From Gari tellinella (taxonomy: Eukaryota > Mollusca > Bivalvia > Cardiida > Psammobiidae), in assembly GCA_922989275.2 (NCBI GenBank), contig OV277872.1:29714119-29778118 (forward strand): DNA of 64,000 nucleotides. Direction: 5' to 3'. Below the pieces are notes generated by a model. The model did not search any database. It was not told where the DNA came from and was given only the letters and a program-made list of their open reading frames with translations. A program made the translations under genes and the position numbers. Below are positions 32,479 through 43,739 of the stretch, piece by piece; within the stretch, counting starts at the first letter, position 1; each line of letters begins with the position of its first letter.

Positions 32479-32673
32479 ACTACCCTGTTTTCGAAAGCTA
32501 TGAACGATCACGAATATACTTGTCTCCAAATTAATGAGATCAATTGAATGACATCACTCCAACGTCATTATTAATAACAGCGTTATTACGTTACCGGAAT
32601 TCAAAAAAGGCCATTCCTTTACAAAAAAAAAGCTTAAAATCCTTGGTTAGATAAGAAAAAGAATCTGTAACTC

Positions 32674-32800
32674 GTCGATGTTTAAGACAAGTTGATTTGA
32701 CACTCGTAAAGAAAAGAAATGTTATTAAGCTCGGCGAAGCTCGCTTGATAACATTTCAATTCTAGACTCGTTTGAAACCAGCCTGTCTTAAACATCGACT
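32674..32800. repeat. 127-bp imperfect palindrome
   Basis: GTCGATGTTTAAGACA pairs with TGTCTTAAACATCGAC; inner arm GAAATGTTATTAAGC; apex CTCGGCGAAGCTCG. Single copy here. Confidence 0.7.
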
Positions 32801-32825
32801 CATGACAGAACCTATAGATCTATAT

Positions 32826-33310
32826 TCTTTCCCAATAATCGCATTTCATGTTAAAACTACATGTATTATTAAAACTATCATTTCCATTACAAACAGTTTG
32901 GAGCCAGATCAGACGCCGTGAAACCGGCATCAGATTAGATTCTGTTTGCCATTCAGATAGTATACAGTGGAGAAAACGTTATTCTTTCCCGTTTAAACGC
33001 AAACGTACGCAAACGCAAAACATTAAAACGTAGAAAAGTACAACTTTTTGACAATTCTGATAATTCATGTTTATCTTGGTGGCAAACAGTTTGGAGCCTG
33101 ATCAGACGCCGTGTTACCCGGCGTCTGATCTGGCTCCAAACTGTTTGTATTGGAAATAATAATTTTAGCATAAACGCGTTTATTTGGAAAGAATAACGTT
33201 TTCTCCACTGTAAATCGTCAGAATTTTCTCAAAGGCGGGCGTTTTCTACATTTAAGTGTATTGTATTTGCGTTTCGTTTGCGTTTAAACGGGAAAGTCTT
33301 CCCAACTGTC
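32826..33310 (+). mobile_element. A-type MITE split by a younger A
   Basis: TTCTTTCCCAATAATCGCATT and the core lie left of the nested copy; AATCGTCAGAATTTTCTC, GTTTCGTTTGCGTTTAAACG lie right of it. The rejoined order matches other A copies. Confidence 0.75.
32963..33212 (-). mobile_element. A-type MITE nested in A
   Basis: TACAGTGGAGAAAACG to CGTTTTCTCCACTGTA with TA on both sides; core nearly perfect. Confidence 0.9.
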
Positions 33311-33739
33311 GGAGGAATATGTCTGACTTTAGCGCATTGAACCATAGATACATGTACGAGTAAAATACCTGTTTATGCAACCAATGTAGACCTAGATCAG
33401 CGAGCACATAAAATAACATTCTGGTCAAGATCTGCATTGATAGTCATTTTGCATTGTTTGGCTGAAAGCAAGCATAGATAGTCAAACAATTGACTATACT
33501 TAATTGGAAACTGAAATTTGTCATTAACTGTTTCAGGGATGAAAGAGATATTGTGATATCCGCTGCAGATGAAACGCAGAACATTATCTGATTAGAAAGT
33601 GGTTGCCTTTGTTACCCATTAACCGACTTTTTATGCCTTTAATGTACATGCTTTATTGTACTTAAGAAAACACTTCCAACATACACAGTCATGAATATGT
33701 ATCATGAGAAATAGTTTTATTATGTAGCAGATAATACTC
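33311..33739. other. Spacer, nothing recognised
   Basis: No terminal repeats and no coding-like ORF. Confidence 0.4.
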
Positions 33740-33992
33740 TTAACCCTTTCCCTCATAGAAGCGCCTTTTAGCAAATTTAATTTATTCCTCCACTGAAGAA
33801 AATAGTTCCAATTTATACAGTCTTGAAAATGAACCATAAGAAAAAAATGTCTGAATCCTAGCAGATGATAGCTTAAAGCAGACTGAAAGTAAAGCAGAAT
33901 GTGCCTTAATGCACATTCTGCTTTACTTTCAGCTTGCTTTACGTGGTCACGTGTCTTCAAAACTAGAAACAGGCTATGGGGTAAAGGGTTAA
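33740..33992 (-). mobile_element. D-type MITE, full length
   Basis: TTAACCCTTTCCCTCATAG to ATGGGGTAAAGGGTTAA, centre AGAATGTGCCTTAATGCACATTCT. Confidence 0.88.
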
Positions 33993-34107
33993 AGCAGACA
34001 GAAAGTAGAGCAGATTGCACTTTAATGCGCATTCTGCTTTACCTTCACCTGCTTAAAGTGGTCATATGACTTCAAAACCAGGCACAGGCAATGGGGTGAT
34101 GAGTTAA
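33993..34107 (-). mobile_element. D-type MITE, adjacent partial copy
   Basis: AGCAGACAGAAAGTAGAGCAG to CAATGGGGTGATGAGTTAA repeats the right half of the preceding D copy, as if duplicated in tandem. Confidence 0.75.
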
Positions 34108-34180
34108 TCGTACTGACTACAAATAATAGAAAACAAGCTGAAAGAAGTGTTGCAGATAACACAATTAATGCATGTACATG

Positions 34181-34430
34181 TACAGTGGAGAATGTGTTAT
34201 TCTTTCCCAATAAACGCGTTTACGCTAAAACTATTATTTGCAGTGCAAACAGTTTAGAGGCAGATCAGACGCCGGGTAACCCGGCGTCTAATCAGTCTCC
34301 AAACTGTTTGCCACCAAGATAAACATGAAATATCAGAATTGTCCAAAAGTTGTTCTTTTCTACGTTTTACCGCTTTGCGTTTGCGTACGTTTGCGTTTAA
34401 ACGGGAAATAATAACAGATTCTCCACTGTA
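34181..34430 (+). mobile_element. A-type MITE, young copy
   Basis: TACAGTGGAGAATGTG to CAGATTCTCCACTGTA. Its last TA is the first TA of the next A copy. Confidence 0.9.
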
Positions 34431-34684
34431 CAGTGGAGAAGACTTGATTCTTTCCCGTTTAAAAGCAAACGGAACACAAATGATTTGCAATAAAATGTAG
34501 AAAAATACATCTTTTCGTCAATTCTGACTATTCATGTTAATCTGAGTGGAAAACAGTTTGGAACCTGATTGGGCGCTCGGTTACCAGGCGTAGGAGTTGG
34601 CTCCAAACTGTTTGCAATGGAAATACAGTTATAGCTTTGGCGAAAACGCGTATATAGTGAAATAATAGCGTTTTCCCTACTATA
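34429..34684 (-). mobile_element. A-type MITE, older copy abutting a young one
   Basis: TACAGTGGAGAAGACTTG at left, TTTTCCCTACTATA at right. The core is diverged (CTGATTGGGCGCTCGG ... AGGCGTAGGAGTTGG). Confidence 0.82.
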
Positions 34685-34689
34685 TTACA

Positions 34690-35012
34690 GACGAAAATAA
34701 CCTCTATAACGTTAATCGTTTTAGACATTCAAAATTAAACACAATAGCACATGTATATTTTTGTTCACTGTTTTTTCCAAATCAAACTAATAGCATTAAA
34801 TTTTATACATTACTTATTTCAAATTGTATGAATACTTATATACATGTAGCATTACGATTGTGTAGCAGCGCAACTGCCAACATAGTCAGCAAATACATTG
34901 AAACGTTATGTATTTGTTACCACACTATGCATAATTTAAAATTTCACACCCAGAATGTAGAACCCGTATCGCCTGTACTGTAAAATTTAGAGCGAACCAA
35001 CCGCTTTGTATT
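34690..35012. other. AT-rich spacer
   Basis: Nothing recognised on either strand. Confidence 0.4.
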
Positions 35013-35202
35013 TAACTTTTTTCACTCTCAACGACTCTTTAAAGCGCGCTTGCAAACAGTTTAGGTCAGGACCAAAACTGTTTGACACTCTCTTATCGAC
35101 ATTTATTAAGTCATACATTTGTACAACCTTAAATCTAACTTTGAAACGTGTCTTGCGGACAACAACAATGAAGCAGATGACAATAAAGCGGTGAACCGGT
35201 AC
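35013..35202 (-). mobile_element. B-type MITE, short core
   Basis: TTAACTTTTTTCACTCTCAAC to AATAAAGCGGTGAAC, core reduced to AAACAGTTTAGGTCAGGACC and its inverse. Confidence 0.65.
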
Positions 35203-35211
35203 ATTCTTTCT

Positions 35212-35325
35212 GTCTTTTCTCGATTTGTAGGTACATTTATGTTATTTCATGTAAAGCGCTTTTGAACGCACAACTCTTGTGTGAAAAGAGCGCTATATAA
35301 ATCTGGTATAATAATAATAATAACC
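35212..35325 (+). mobile_element. SINE/LINE 3' tail with (ATA)n
   Basis: GTAAAGCGCTTTTGAACGC, GAGCGCTATATAAATCTGG and (ATAATA)n form the 3' end common to many metazoan SINEs; no tRNA head is seen. Confidence 0.55.
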
Positions 35326-35549
35326 GGTACATGTACAAATCTCCCGAATAATTTGATAATGAAAGGATTAAAGACTTTAGAAAAGCTGAGTCGGTCAGAC
35401 CAGATTTCAGGTTACTCAGACATATAACAATAGCCTACAACTGGCCCCAATGCTATAAAGAGTTTTGGGTGAGTTAAACAATATTTGATAGTGTTATAAA
35501 ATGAAAACAAAAGACAACACATGCAAATATTATTTGGTAACTATGTTAA

Positions 35550-35799
35550 TACAGTGGAGAATCTGTTATTCTTTCCCGTTTAAACGCAAACGTACGCAAA
35601 CGCAAAGCACTAAAACGTAGAAAATAACAACTTTTGGACAATTCTGATAATTCATGTTTATCTTGGTGGCAAATAGTTTGGAGCCTGATCAGACGCCGGG
35701 TTACCCGGCGTCTGATCTGGCTCCAAACTGTTTGCACTGTAAATAATAGTTTTAGCGTAAACGCGTTTATTGGGAAAGAATAACAGATTCTCCACTGTA
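35550..35799 (-). mobile_element. A-type MITE, young copy
   Basis: TACAGTGGAGAATCTG to CAGATTCTCCACTGTA; core GACGCCGGGTTACCCGGCGTC. Confidence 0.92.
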
Positions 35800-35973
35800 C
35801 CTGCCAAAAGCACGTAACTTACTGACAATATTGGCCTAATTCATGACATTTGTTGATCAAAATACAGCAATCTTTCGAAGCCATTACAGTCTTAATTAGT
35901 AATGTATTATCAGGTTTTTGCAAGTTAGCATTGTCTTTTAAACACCCGCTGTTAACATGAAAATGACGTTTAT

Positions 35974-36222
35974 TACATTGGAAAATCTGTTATTCTTTTC
36001 CATAAACGCGTTTACGCTAAAACTATTATGTGCAGTGCAAACAGTTTGGAGCCAGATCAGACGCCGGGTAACCCGGCGTCTGATCAGGATCCAAACTGTT
36101 TGCCACCAAGATAAACAAGAATTATCAGAATTGTCCAAAAGTTGTTATTTTCTACGTTTTAGTGATTTGCGTTTGCATACGGTTGCGTTTAAACGGGAAA
36201 TAGTATCAGATTCTCCACTGTA
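35974..36222 (+). mobile_element. A-type MITE in L repeat
   Basis: TACATTGGAAAATCTG to CAGATTCTCCACTGTA. The L paralogue at about 39900-40040 lacks it. Confidence 0.88.
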
Positions 36223-36408
36223 TGAGAATCATGATCCTGTAGTTTCATCATCATATTTGTAAGTCAACAGTATCATATAAAATTCACTTTTAACATTAAA
36301 ACAATATTACCATAGCCATTTCTAACATGTACGCTAAATAACAGTATTTAATTGAAAATTTGTGTAAAATTCCAGGTGTTTTTCAAAAGGGGTACAGCAA
36401 CCAATCTT

Positions 36409-36638
36409 GGGCCTGTTTCATAAAACTTCGTACGACAAAAGCGGTCGTAAGTCAAAACTTTAATTTCTGATTTCTCTGACTTATCCTGTGTTATGACATC
36501 TCTTTGGAATCGCCTGTTCAATACGATTCCAAAGAGATGTCACAAAACAGGATTAGATAGAGAAATAAATAATAATTGAGACTTTTATAATCTGACTTAC
36601 GACAATATTTGTCGTACGATGTTTTATGAAACGGGCCC
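36409..36638. mobile_element. G-type MITE, copy 2
   Basis: GGGCCTGTTTCATAAAAC to GTTTTATGAAACGGGCCC; inner TTATCCTGTGTTATGAC arms. Flanks CTT and ATG do not match, so the CAG duplication is not visible here. Confidence 0.82.
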
Positions 36639-36936
36639 ATGATCAATGGAACTTTAGTGTCATTATCAAGTTTGAAGGTTAAAATTGTCAAAAGAATAAT
36701 TGGTAACCATAGCAACCACTCACAACACAATGCAATACAGGAGCATTATCTTGAAATTATGAGTCTAATTCGAGTTATTGTAGCGGTAATTTGCCGCAAA
36801 CTAATGGTACCGTGGTACTCTAGGTTCATTATTAGATTTGCAAAATAATATTGTTCTGTAAATGTTCACTTTAAATACCAAAATAACATTTGGTTACCGT
36901 AGAAGCCACTCACAAAAAAATGAATTATATTGAAAA

Positions 36937-37252
36937 TACAGCGCTCCCTCTCTACAATGACACCCAATGGTAGACACAATTTGTGTGCGTTGTTCGGAAG
37001 GAGTCGTTATAGGGAGGGAAATTGGCTTACATTTGCAAACAGCGGCGTCTGTTCTGGATTCAAGCTGTTTGTCACTCGTCTTTATGTTTTTCTATCAGAA
37101 AGTTCAATATGTAAATTAGTATGTAACCAGCAGACGACAACTTTAAGCAGATGATATTGCAGCCGTGAAGTTTGAGGTATAATTGTCTTATTTGGGGAAA
37201 AGCGTCAATGGTCGTTGTAAGGATGGAATCGTTGTTGGGAGGGTCGTTGTAC
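36937..37252 (+). mobile_element. C-type MITE, right end trimmed
   Basis: TACAGCGCTCCCTCTCTACA at left, GTTGGGAGGGTCGTTGTAC at right where the last 15 or so bases are missing. One core arm deleted (GCAAACAGCGGCGTCTG). Confidence 0.8.
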
Positions 37253-37279
37253 TTTAGTTTCCTTATCAGGTTTGCAATT

Positions 37280-38175
37280 CAATATGTTCATACAAATATT
37301 CTCTTTTTTGCATAAAAAAAATATTTGATTACCTTAGCAACCGCTCACAATTTAAGCTAAAGTAAATAGGATAATTATATTGAATATAAGTATGTGTCAA
37401 ATTCGAGCTTTTTTAGGTAAAGTGCAGCAACTTATTACAACTCTGGTACTTACAGTTCATGTTCAAGTTTGAAAGTTAAATTGACATACAAACAACAACT
37501 TTTAGAATGAAAATAGCATTTGGATACCTTAGCAACCACTCATAATGTATGCTAAATAAGAGTCTTATAGTGCAAATGTGTGTCAAATACGAGCTTTCCT
37601 GAAGGCAAAAAACCGAGCAATTTATTAGATTGTACTGAAGAACGTTATGACCAAGTTTGATTAAGATTTACCTTTAACTGTAGCCTCTTATATGTACACA
37701 AGAAATTGTGGACAGACTGATGGATGCCGAGCAAAATGTGATCCTGATGGCTCACCCTGAGCTCTGATCACATGAGCCAAAATAGAAAAAAACGAGTCAG
37801 GAGGATATTTCCTATACAACATCAGATATGGGTATCAAATTTGTGGTGTAATTACATTGTTAAATAGCGAAGAGTACCATAATAGTTTCGGTCAAATGCT
37901 CTTACTTAGCATATATTGTGAGTGGTCGCTAAGGAAACCAAATGGTATCTTCATGTTAAAAGTGAATGTTAATATGACAATGTTATCTTGCAAACATGAT
38001 ATTAAAACGTAAATACTATAATGGTTCTAATAAGCGCCTTAACAAACTTGAATTTGACACAAGTTTTCATTATATTGCTCTTATTTAGCATATACTGTGT
38101 GTGGTTGCTAAGGTAACCAACTAGTATGTTCATGCTAAACTTTCTGTATATTTATATCCTATAAATATGTGCATG
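37280..38175. repeat. L repeat field, mixed orientation
   Basis: Direct units TTAGCAACCGCTCACAA (37333) and TTAGCAACCACTCATAATG (37531); inverse units TATTGTGAGTGGTCGCTAAG (37914) and CTGTGTGTGGTTGCTAAGG (38095). Spacing about 180-200 bp. Confidence 0.6.
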
Positions 38176-38561
38176 CGATTTCTTGCAATCTATTGGTTCT
38201 AAGAATCAAAATAATTGGCAACTAAACTAATGACAACACTATTCCAGTTAATATATAATTTCAATACAGGGAATAAATGATATAGTGCATTATGAAGTTG
38301 CTAAAGTTGATTGATACCGCTGTTCTACCTTTGTAACCGATACTGTCGAGTTCAGTTTGATAGAATACACTCAGTGCAAAAAGAAACGCACACTTTTATT
38401 ACAATATTATCTGTATGTAGAAGGAACGTATTTGTGAAATAATCTTTTCATTAGTCAGTAGTTCCGTCTTGGGCTATCAATGTTGAAAATGGGAGGTTTA
38501 TCATTGAATTGGTAGCATTACAACCTGTACACATCGGTGCGGTGTTTTCAACAGGCACTAG

Positions 38562-38808
38562 TTAACTCTTTCGCTGCCAAATTAATCGTGAGATTTTTAT
38601 CCCACCACCGTTTCATTGTCGTCTGCTTCAATTTTGTTGTTGGCAAGATCGTTTCAAAGTAAGATTCAAAGTTGTATGACTTAAAGTATATCTATACGAG
38701 TGTCAAACAGTTAAGATCCTGATCAGACGCCGCGTTACGCGGCGTCTGATCAGGATCCAAACTGTTTGAAAACGCGCCTTTTGACGTCATTAAGAGTGAA
38801 AGGGTTAA
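38562..38808 (+). mobile_element. B-type MITE, full length
   Basis: TTAACTCTTTCGCTGCC, GTCGTCTGCTTCAATTTTG, core GACGCCGCGTTACGCGGCGTC, TTTTGACGTCATTAAGAG and TGAAAGGGTTAA. Confidence 0.88.
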
Positions 38809-39089
38809 AATACAACACAGTAATTTTAGGTATATGTTTTTTTTCTAAACTTGTGGCAGAATTAAATTGATTTTGAGATATGGTCTTAGTATCTTAAAAA
38901 GGTCTCTTAATCTGCGCCTGAGCACAATGTGCGTTTCTTATTGTACTGAGTGTAGGTTGAGAAAGTGTCTAGATGAAATCCCTAGGTGGCAATATGACAG
39001 AAAACAATGTTTTCACGTAATGTACTTTGCTTCAGTCAGTATGTCGATACGGAAAAAGTGTAGGTATAAAACAAGAAGAAGGTACATTG

Positions 39090-39339
39090 TACAGAGGAGA
39101 ATCTGTTATTCTTTCCCGTTTAAACGCAAACGTACGCAAACGCAAAGCACTAAAACGTAGAAAAGAACAACTTTTGGACAATTCTGATAATTCATGTTTA
39201 TCTTGGTGGCAAACAGTTTGGAGCCTGATCAGATGCCGGGTTACCCGGCGTCTGGTCTGGCTCCAAACTGTTTGCACTGCAAATAATAATTTTAGCGTAA
39301 ACGCGTTTATCGGGAAAGAATAACACATTCTCCACTGTA
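39090..39339 (-). mobile_element. A-type MITE, young copy
   Basis: TACAGAGGAGAATCTG to CACATTCTCCACTGTA; core complete. Long ORFs run through it on both strands, as in its sister copies. Confidence 0.9.
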
Positions 39340-39739
39340 TTTGTGAGTGTTAACCCTTAACGAGTCTTGGCACGAATTTGCAATATCGAATTGTTGTTAC
39401 TATAGTAAAATTGAACACTAAATATAACCTAAACCATAACGTTCAACACAAACGCAGACGGTTATAAACAGACACACATCCCAGTAGTGAAAGAGGGCCC
39501 AAAAACTTTTAATGTCTGAATGGCATACTGCGGAATATTATTGCAAACAATGTTTTGCTTTATCATTCCCTTACTTTTAGTAACAATTAGCCTTTTACTT
39601 TAACCATATTAAAGCAGGCAGGTGTGTAATATTTTTGTTTTATTTTACGATTATGGTATTCAATATGGTTGACATAAATTAAATAAGGATTACTGAAAAG
39701 CGTGTCAATATGTTCCTTAATCATAGCATCCTGCAAAGA

Positions 39740-40450
39740 ACGTAATTTACTGAAAATATTGACCAAATTCAAGACTTTTTGAACGCAAAATACAGCAATC
39801 TATCAAAACCATTACACACTTTCTTCAATTAGTTCCATTATCAGGTTTGCAAGTTAGCATCGTCTTATAAACACTCACCGTTACCTTAGTAACCACTCAA
39901 AGCAATTGTTAAATAAGAGTATTATATTGAGAACGTGAGTCAAATTTAATTTTTTTAAAGGAAAAGTATAGCAACTTTTGAGAACCATGAACCTGTAGTT
40001 TCGTCATCAGATTTACAACTTAGCAGTATCATATAACATGAAAACACCATTTGGTTACCATAGAAACCACTCAAAATGTATGCTAAATAACAGCATTGTA
40101 TCGACAGTATGTGTCAAATTCCAGGTGTTTTAGATTAAGTACAACAACTAATCAGAAAAAACTTTTTTAGTGTCATTGTCAAGTTTGCAGGTTAAAATTG
40201 TCATATACCATTCGCCTTTGACATAAGAAATACAACTGGTTACCTTAGCAACCACTCACAATATATGCTATAAGGAGCATGATGTTGAAATTATGAGTCC
40301 AGCTCGAGTTATTGTAATGGCAATATACCACAACGTAATAGAACCATTTTATCTTAGGTTCATTATTAGATTTGCAGGATAATGTTGGCATATAGATGTT
40401 CACTTACAATACAAAAATAACATTTGGTAATAATTGTTTATTTGCCAATT
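39740..40450 (+). repeat. L repeat field, block 2
   Basis: AATACAGCAATCTATCAAAACC, ACTCACCGTTACCTTAGTAA, GGTTACCATAGAAACCACTC and CCTTAGCAACCACTCACAAT; serves as an empty-site comparison for block 1. Confidence 0.65.
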
Positions 40451-40685
40451 ATAGTTATTCTTAGATCCAATACATTGCAAGAAATTGCATGCATTGCTAA
40501 TATTAAAAGGATATAAATGTACCGAAACTGTATTCATACCAAATTCATCAATGGTTAAGAAATAACAAATCCATAACTGTGCATTATCGTGTATTATATA
40601 ACGGTTTAGAAGTTGAGATGTGGAATCAATGGTTCACGAGGTCTTTAGCAACATATCCCTCTTTTGAATTAATACTGTTTCCTTA

Positions 40686-40935
40686 TACAGTGGAGAATCA
40701 GTTATTCTTTCCCAATAAACGCGTTTACGCTAAAACTATTATTTGCAGTGCAAACAGTTTGGAGCCAGATCAGACGCCGGGTAACGCGGCGTCTGATCAG
40801 GCTCCAAACTGTTTGCCACCAAGATAAACATGAACTATCAGAATAGTCCAAAAGTTGTTCTTTTCTACGTTTTAGCGCTTTGCGTTTGCGTACGTTTTCG
40901 TTTAAACGGGAAAGAATAACAGATTCTCCACTGTA
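40686..40935 (+). mobile_element. A-type MITE, young copy
   Basis: TACAGTGGAGAATCAG to CAGATTCTCCACTGTA; core apex GGGTAACGCGGCGTC. Confidence 0.92.
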
Positions 40936-41188
40936 TTTAGAATAATATATTCCCTACTGTAGGTTGCTACTTAAGGGCATTCTTTTAAATCTATTGCACA
41001 CTACTGTGTTGACAGTTTTCTTTAAATCTCTATAATTATGACCACTTTATTGCAGGCTCAATGTTAGTATTTAAGACAGCTGGCAGCTCAAAGCAACATG
41101 ACAGTAATACAGAACGCTACCATATGAGAAATCTTGCTTTAAGCAGTAATCTTCCTAATATTTTGGTTTCTATTTCATGTAGTAGTCG

Positions 41189-41431
41189 TACATTTGAGAA
41201 GACGTTATGTTTTCCCTCGAAACGCAAACGAAACGCATTGTAAAAAAATGAGAGAAAAAATTAGTTTTTCGACAATTCTGAAAGTTGATTTTAACATTGA
41301 CGACAAACAGTTTGGAGTCTGATCAGACGCCGGGTTACCCGGCGTCTGATCTGGCTCCAAACTGTTTGCATTGGAAATTATAGTTTTAGCGTAAACGCGT
41401 TTATTTCGAAAAAAACGTTTTCTACACTGTA
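41189..41431 (-). mobile_element. A-type MITE
   Basis: TACATTTGAGAAGACG to CGTTTTCTACACTGTA, core perfect at the apex. Confidence 0.85.
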
Positions 41432-41732
41432 ACAAAGAGGTTTTACTGTATAAGCATAAATCCAATTATAACTTTTTTCATATATTTCCAGCGTCGTGAT
41501 ACACTACAGATGGTACAATGTCAACAGACATGACGACACTATGAACACACCGGAAGTGCCTAGGTGTGTCAAATAGCCCGGATGGTAACCTAGCTCAAGC
41601 AGAAGGGGAACCAAACAACATTGCTCAAGTCATACTGTACAAAAGCATTTTCAAGTGACACAGACAACCGTGAGAAGTGCTCAAAACTTGTTTATATGCA
41701 TTCTTCGACATGGGTACCAGTGGAATATTCCA

Positions 41733-42023
41733 GGGCCACAACAAGTCGCTAATAAAATCCTAAGATTTCCAAATTTTCGGAATCCTTTAAACCTTTCGAT
41801 GCCAGGCTCAATAACACTTACATGTTTATGAAAACAATTAATATCCAGATCAGACATCGCGTAACGTGGCATCTGATATTGATCTAAACTGTTTGTCACC
41901 AATATCAATTTTTTCTAAGTAAAACTCGCATATAATTTCAAATTTTAAAATTAAAAGCAGAAAGTCCGAATTTATAGGTCTGGAGAAACTAAGAAAACCC
42001 CGAAGATTTCGGAGAAATGAAGT
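41733..42023. mobile_element. E-type element with shared core
   Basis: GGCCACAACAAGTCGC, GATTTCCAAATTTTCGGAAT at left; CCCGAAGATTTCGGAGAAAT-like at right. The core is ATCCAGATCAGACATCGCG and its inverse. Same outer motifs at 50066. Confidence 0.55.
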
Positions 42024-42329
42024 TCCTGATATTCATCGAAAACGTACAAACGTTGTATGTATGAAAAGAAGAGTGTGCTCTAAGGAATATAATAGTATTA
42101 TTTGCTGAAGTTAATTAAACCTATTCTTTCTGTGCTCGTTCCGTATTTTACATTGACATTAGTTTGGAGAACCCATTAATATGAAGGTCTATGACGCTCA
42201 AAACATTCTTTTTGACATTCATGTTAGAATAAATCTTGAGAATAGCACCAGGGTGTCATTTTCTACATTTCGCTTGCATTGCGTTTGCGATAAAGTTTAA
42301 ATTGAACGGGACACAAATACTGGTGTAAA

Positions 42330-42543
42330 CGCAAACGAAACGCAAAACGCATTGCAATGAAAATTAATATAGAAAATGACAACATATGACAATTTTTAAT
42401 GTTAATTTTAATCTGAATGACACACAGTTTGGAGCCTGATCAGTCGTCGGATTACTCGAGGTCTGATCTGGCTCCAAACTATAGGTAATCGAAATAATGG
42501 ATTTAATGTAAACGCGATAAAGAATAACGTTTTCTCCATTATA
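42330..42543 (-). mobile_element. A-type MITE, left end lost
   Basis: TGTAAACGCAAACGAAACGC, core GTTTGGAGCCTGATCAGTCG, right end CGTTTTCTCCATTATA. A second arm fragment (42255-42325) precedes it. Confidence 0.7.
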
Positions 42544-42814
42544 TGGTTATAACAGAGTATAGTAATAAATTGTGAATGAAACGGACCCCGAATAAAGTAA
42601 CATTGGTGGAATATTGATACGGAAAATGATATATTTTAATACACACTTTCGAGATCTATTGATGGATGAATCTATCAACATATAGCACGTTTGTCTGATT
42701 GTCTGCATTTATTTGTTATCCATAACTGATACTTGTTTTAATTATGTTTGATTCAATACAATTTAAAGATAATTATCCCAGTTTCAAATAACTTAAATCT
42801 AGATGTTATGCTGT

Positions 42815-42935
42815 TACAGTGGGGAAAACGTTATATTTCCTGTTTAAAGAAAGTTCGATGCATTAAAGTATGAACATTGACATGTTAACCACTCAATTAA
42901 AAGAATACGAAAAAAGTTTGGAGCCTTGTTTGATG
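42815..42935 (-). mobile_element. A-type MITE, cut within core
   Basis: TACAGTGGGGAAAACG to AAAAGTTTGGAGCCTTGTTTG, where a G element begins. Confidence 0.65.
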
Positions 42936-42939
42936 CCAA

Positions 42940-43220
42940 TGGCTCGTATAACGAAACGTCTTACGACAAAAACGGTCGTAATCCAAAACTTAAAATTATA
43001 TCTAATTTCTGGTTTCTCTATCTAATCCTGTCTTGTGACATCTCTTTGGAATCGTCGTTTCATTATCCTGTCTTGTGACATCTCTTTGGAATTATCTTGA
43101 AAATACGATTCCAAAGAGATATCACAAGACATGATTAGAAAGCCAAATAAATAATTATTGAGAACTTTAGAATCTGACTTACGACAATAAATGTTGTATG
43201 ACGTTTCATTAGACGGGCCC
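42940..43220. mobile_element. G-type MITE, copy 3 with internal duplication
   Basis: Worn left end (GGCTCGTATAACGAAACG), right end GTTTCATTAGACGGGCCC. ATCCTGTCTTGTGACATCTC appears twice in direct order on the left arm. Confidence 0.75.
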
Positions 43221-43266
43221 TACGTTATTAAGATTCTAATCGGGATCCACCTCGGTTGCAAAAGAA

Positions 43267-43510
43267 TAGTGAAGAAGACGTTATTATTTCCCAGTAACCG
43301 CGTGCCTGCTTTAACATTAATGCCAATTGCAAACAGTTTGGAACCAGATTAGACGCTGGATAATCAAGTATCTGACCGGGTTGCATACTGTTTTCTATTC
43401 AGATACAAATGAATCGTTAGAAATGTTAAACTATTGATATTTTCTTCATTTCATTGCATTGTGTTTGTGTTCATTGGGAAGGAGTAACGGAGTAACGTTT
43501 TTCCACCATT
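43267..43510 (+). mobile_element. A-type MITE, old copy
   Basis: GAATAGTGAAGAAGACGTTA at left, ACGTTTTTCCACCATT at right, core worn (TAGACGCTGGATAATCAAG). Confidence 0.65.
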
Positions 43511-43739
43511 TAAAAATACGACGAGAGTTATGAAAGTCGGCATGCAACTCACTTACTAACAACCGTAGTTAAGCAAACATTTTATTATCTTTAATCGATT
43601 AGGATTTTAACAAAGCAGTAAGAAGTAAGTTGGTTGGTCGTTATAAAATTGTTACTGTTTGTAAGAAAACGGGTAAGTTTTCTTCATTCTTCGAAGTGCT
43701 AATTGTGTTGAACAATCTATAATAAAGAATCTATTTTTC

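Larger units (their letters stand above)
35820..36900 (+). repeat. L repeat field, block 1
   Basis: AATACAGCAATCTTTCGAAGC, TTTGCAAGTTAGCATTGTC and GGTAACCATAGCAACCACTC units match 39740-40450 in the same order. Interrupted by an A and a G element. Confidence 0.65.

Noticed and set aside
35212..35325. Complete SINE
   Set aside because: Only the 3' GCGCTATATAAA-(ATA)n tail is recognisable; no promoter boxes.
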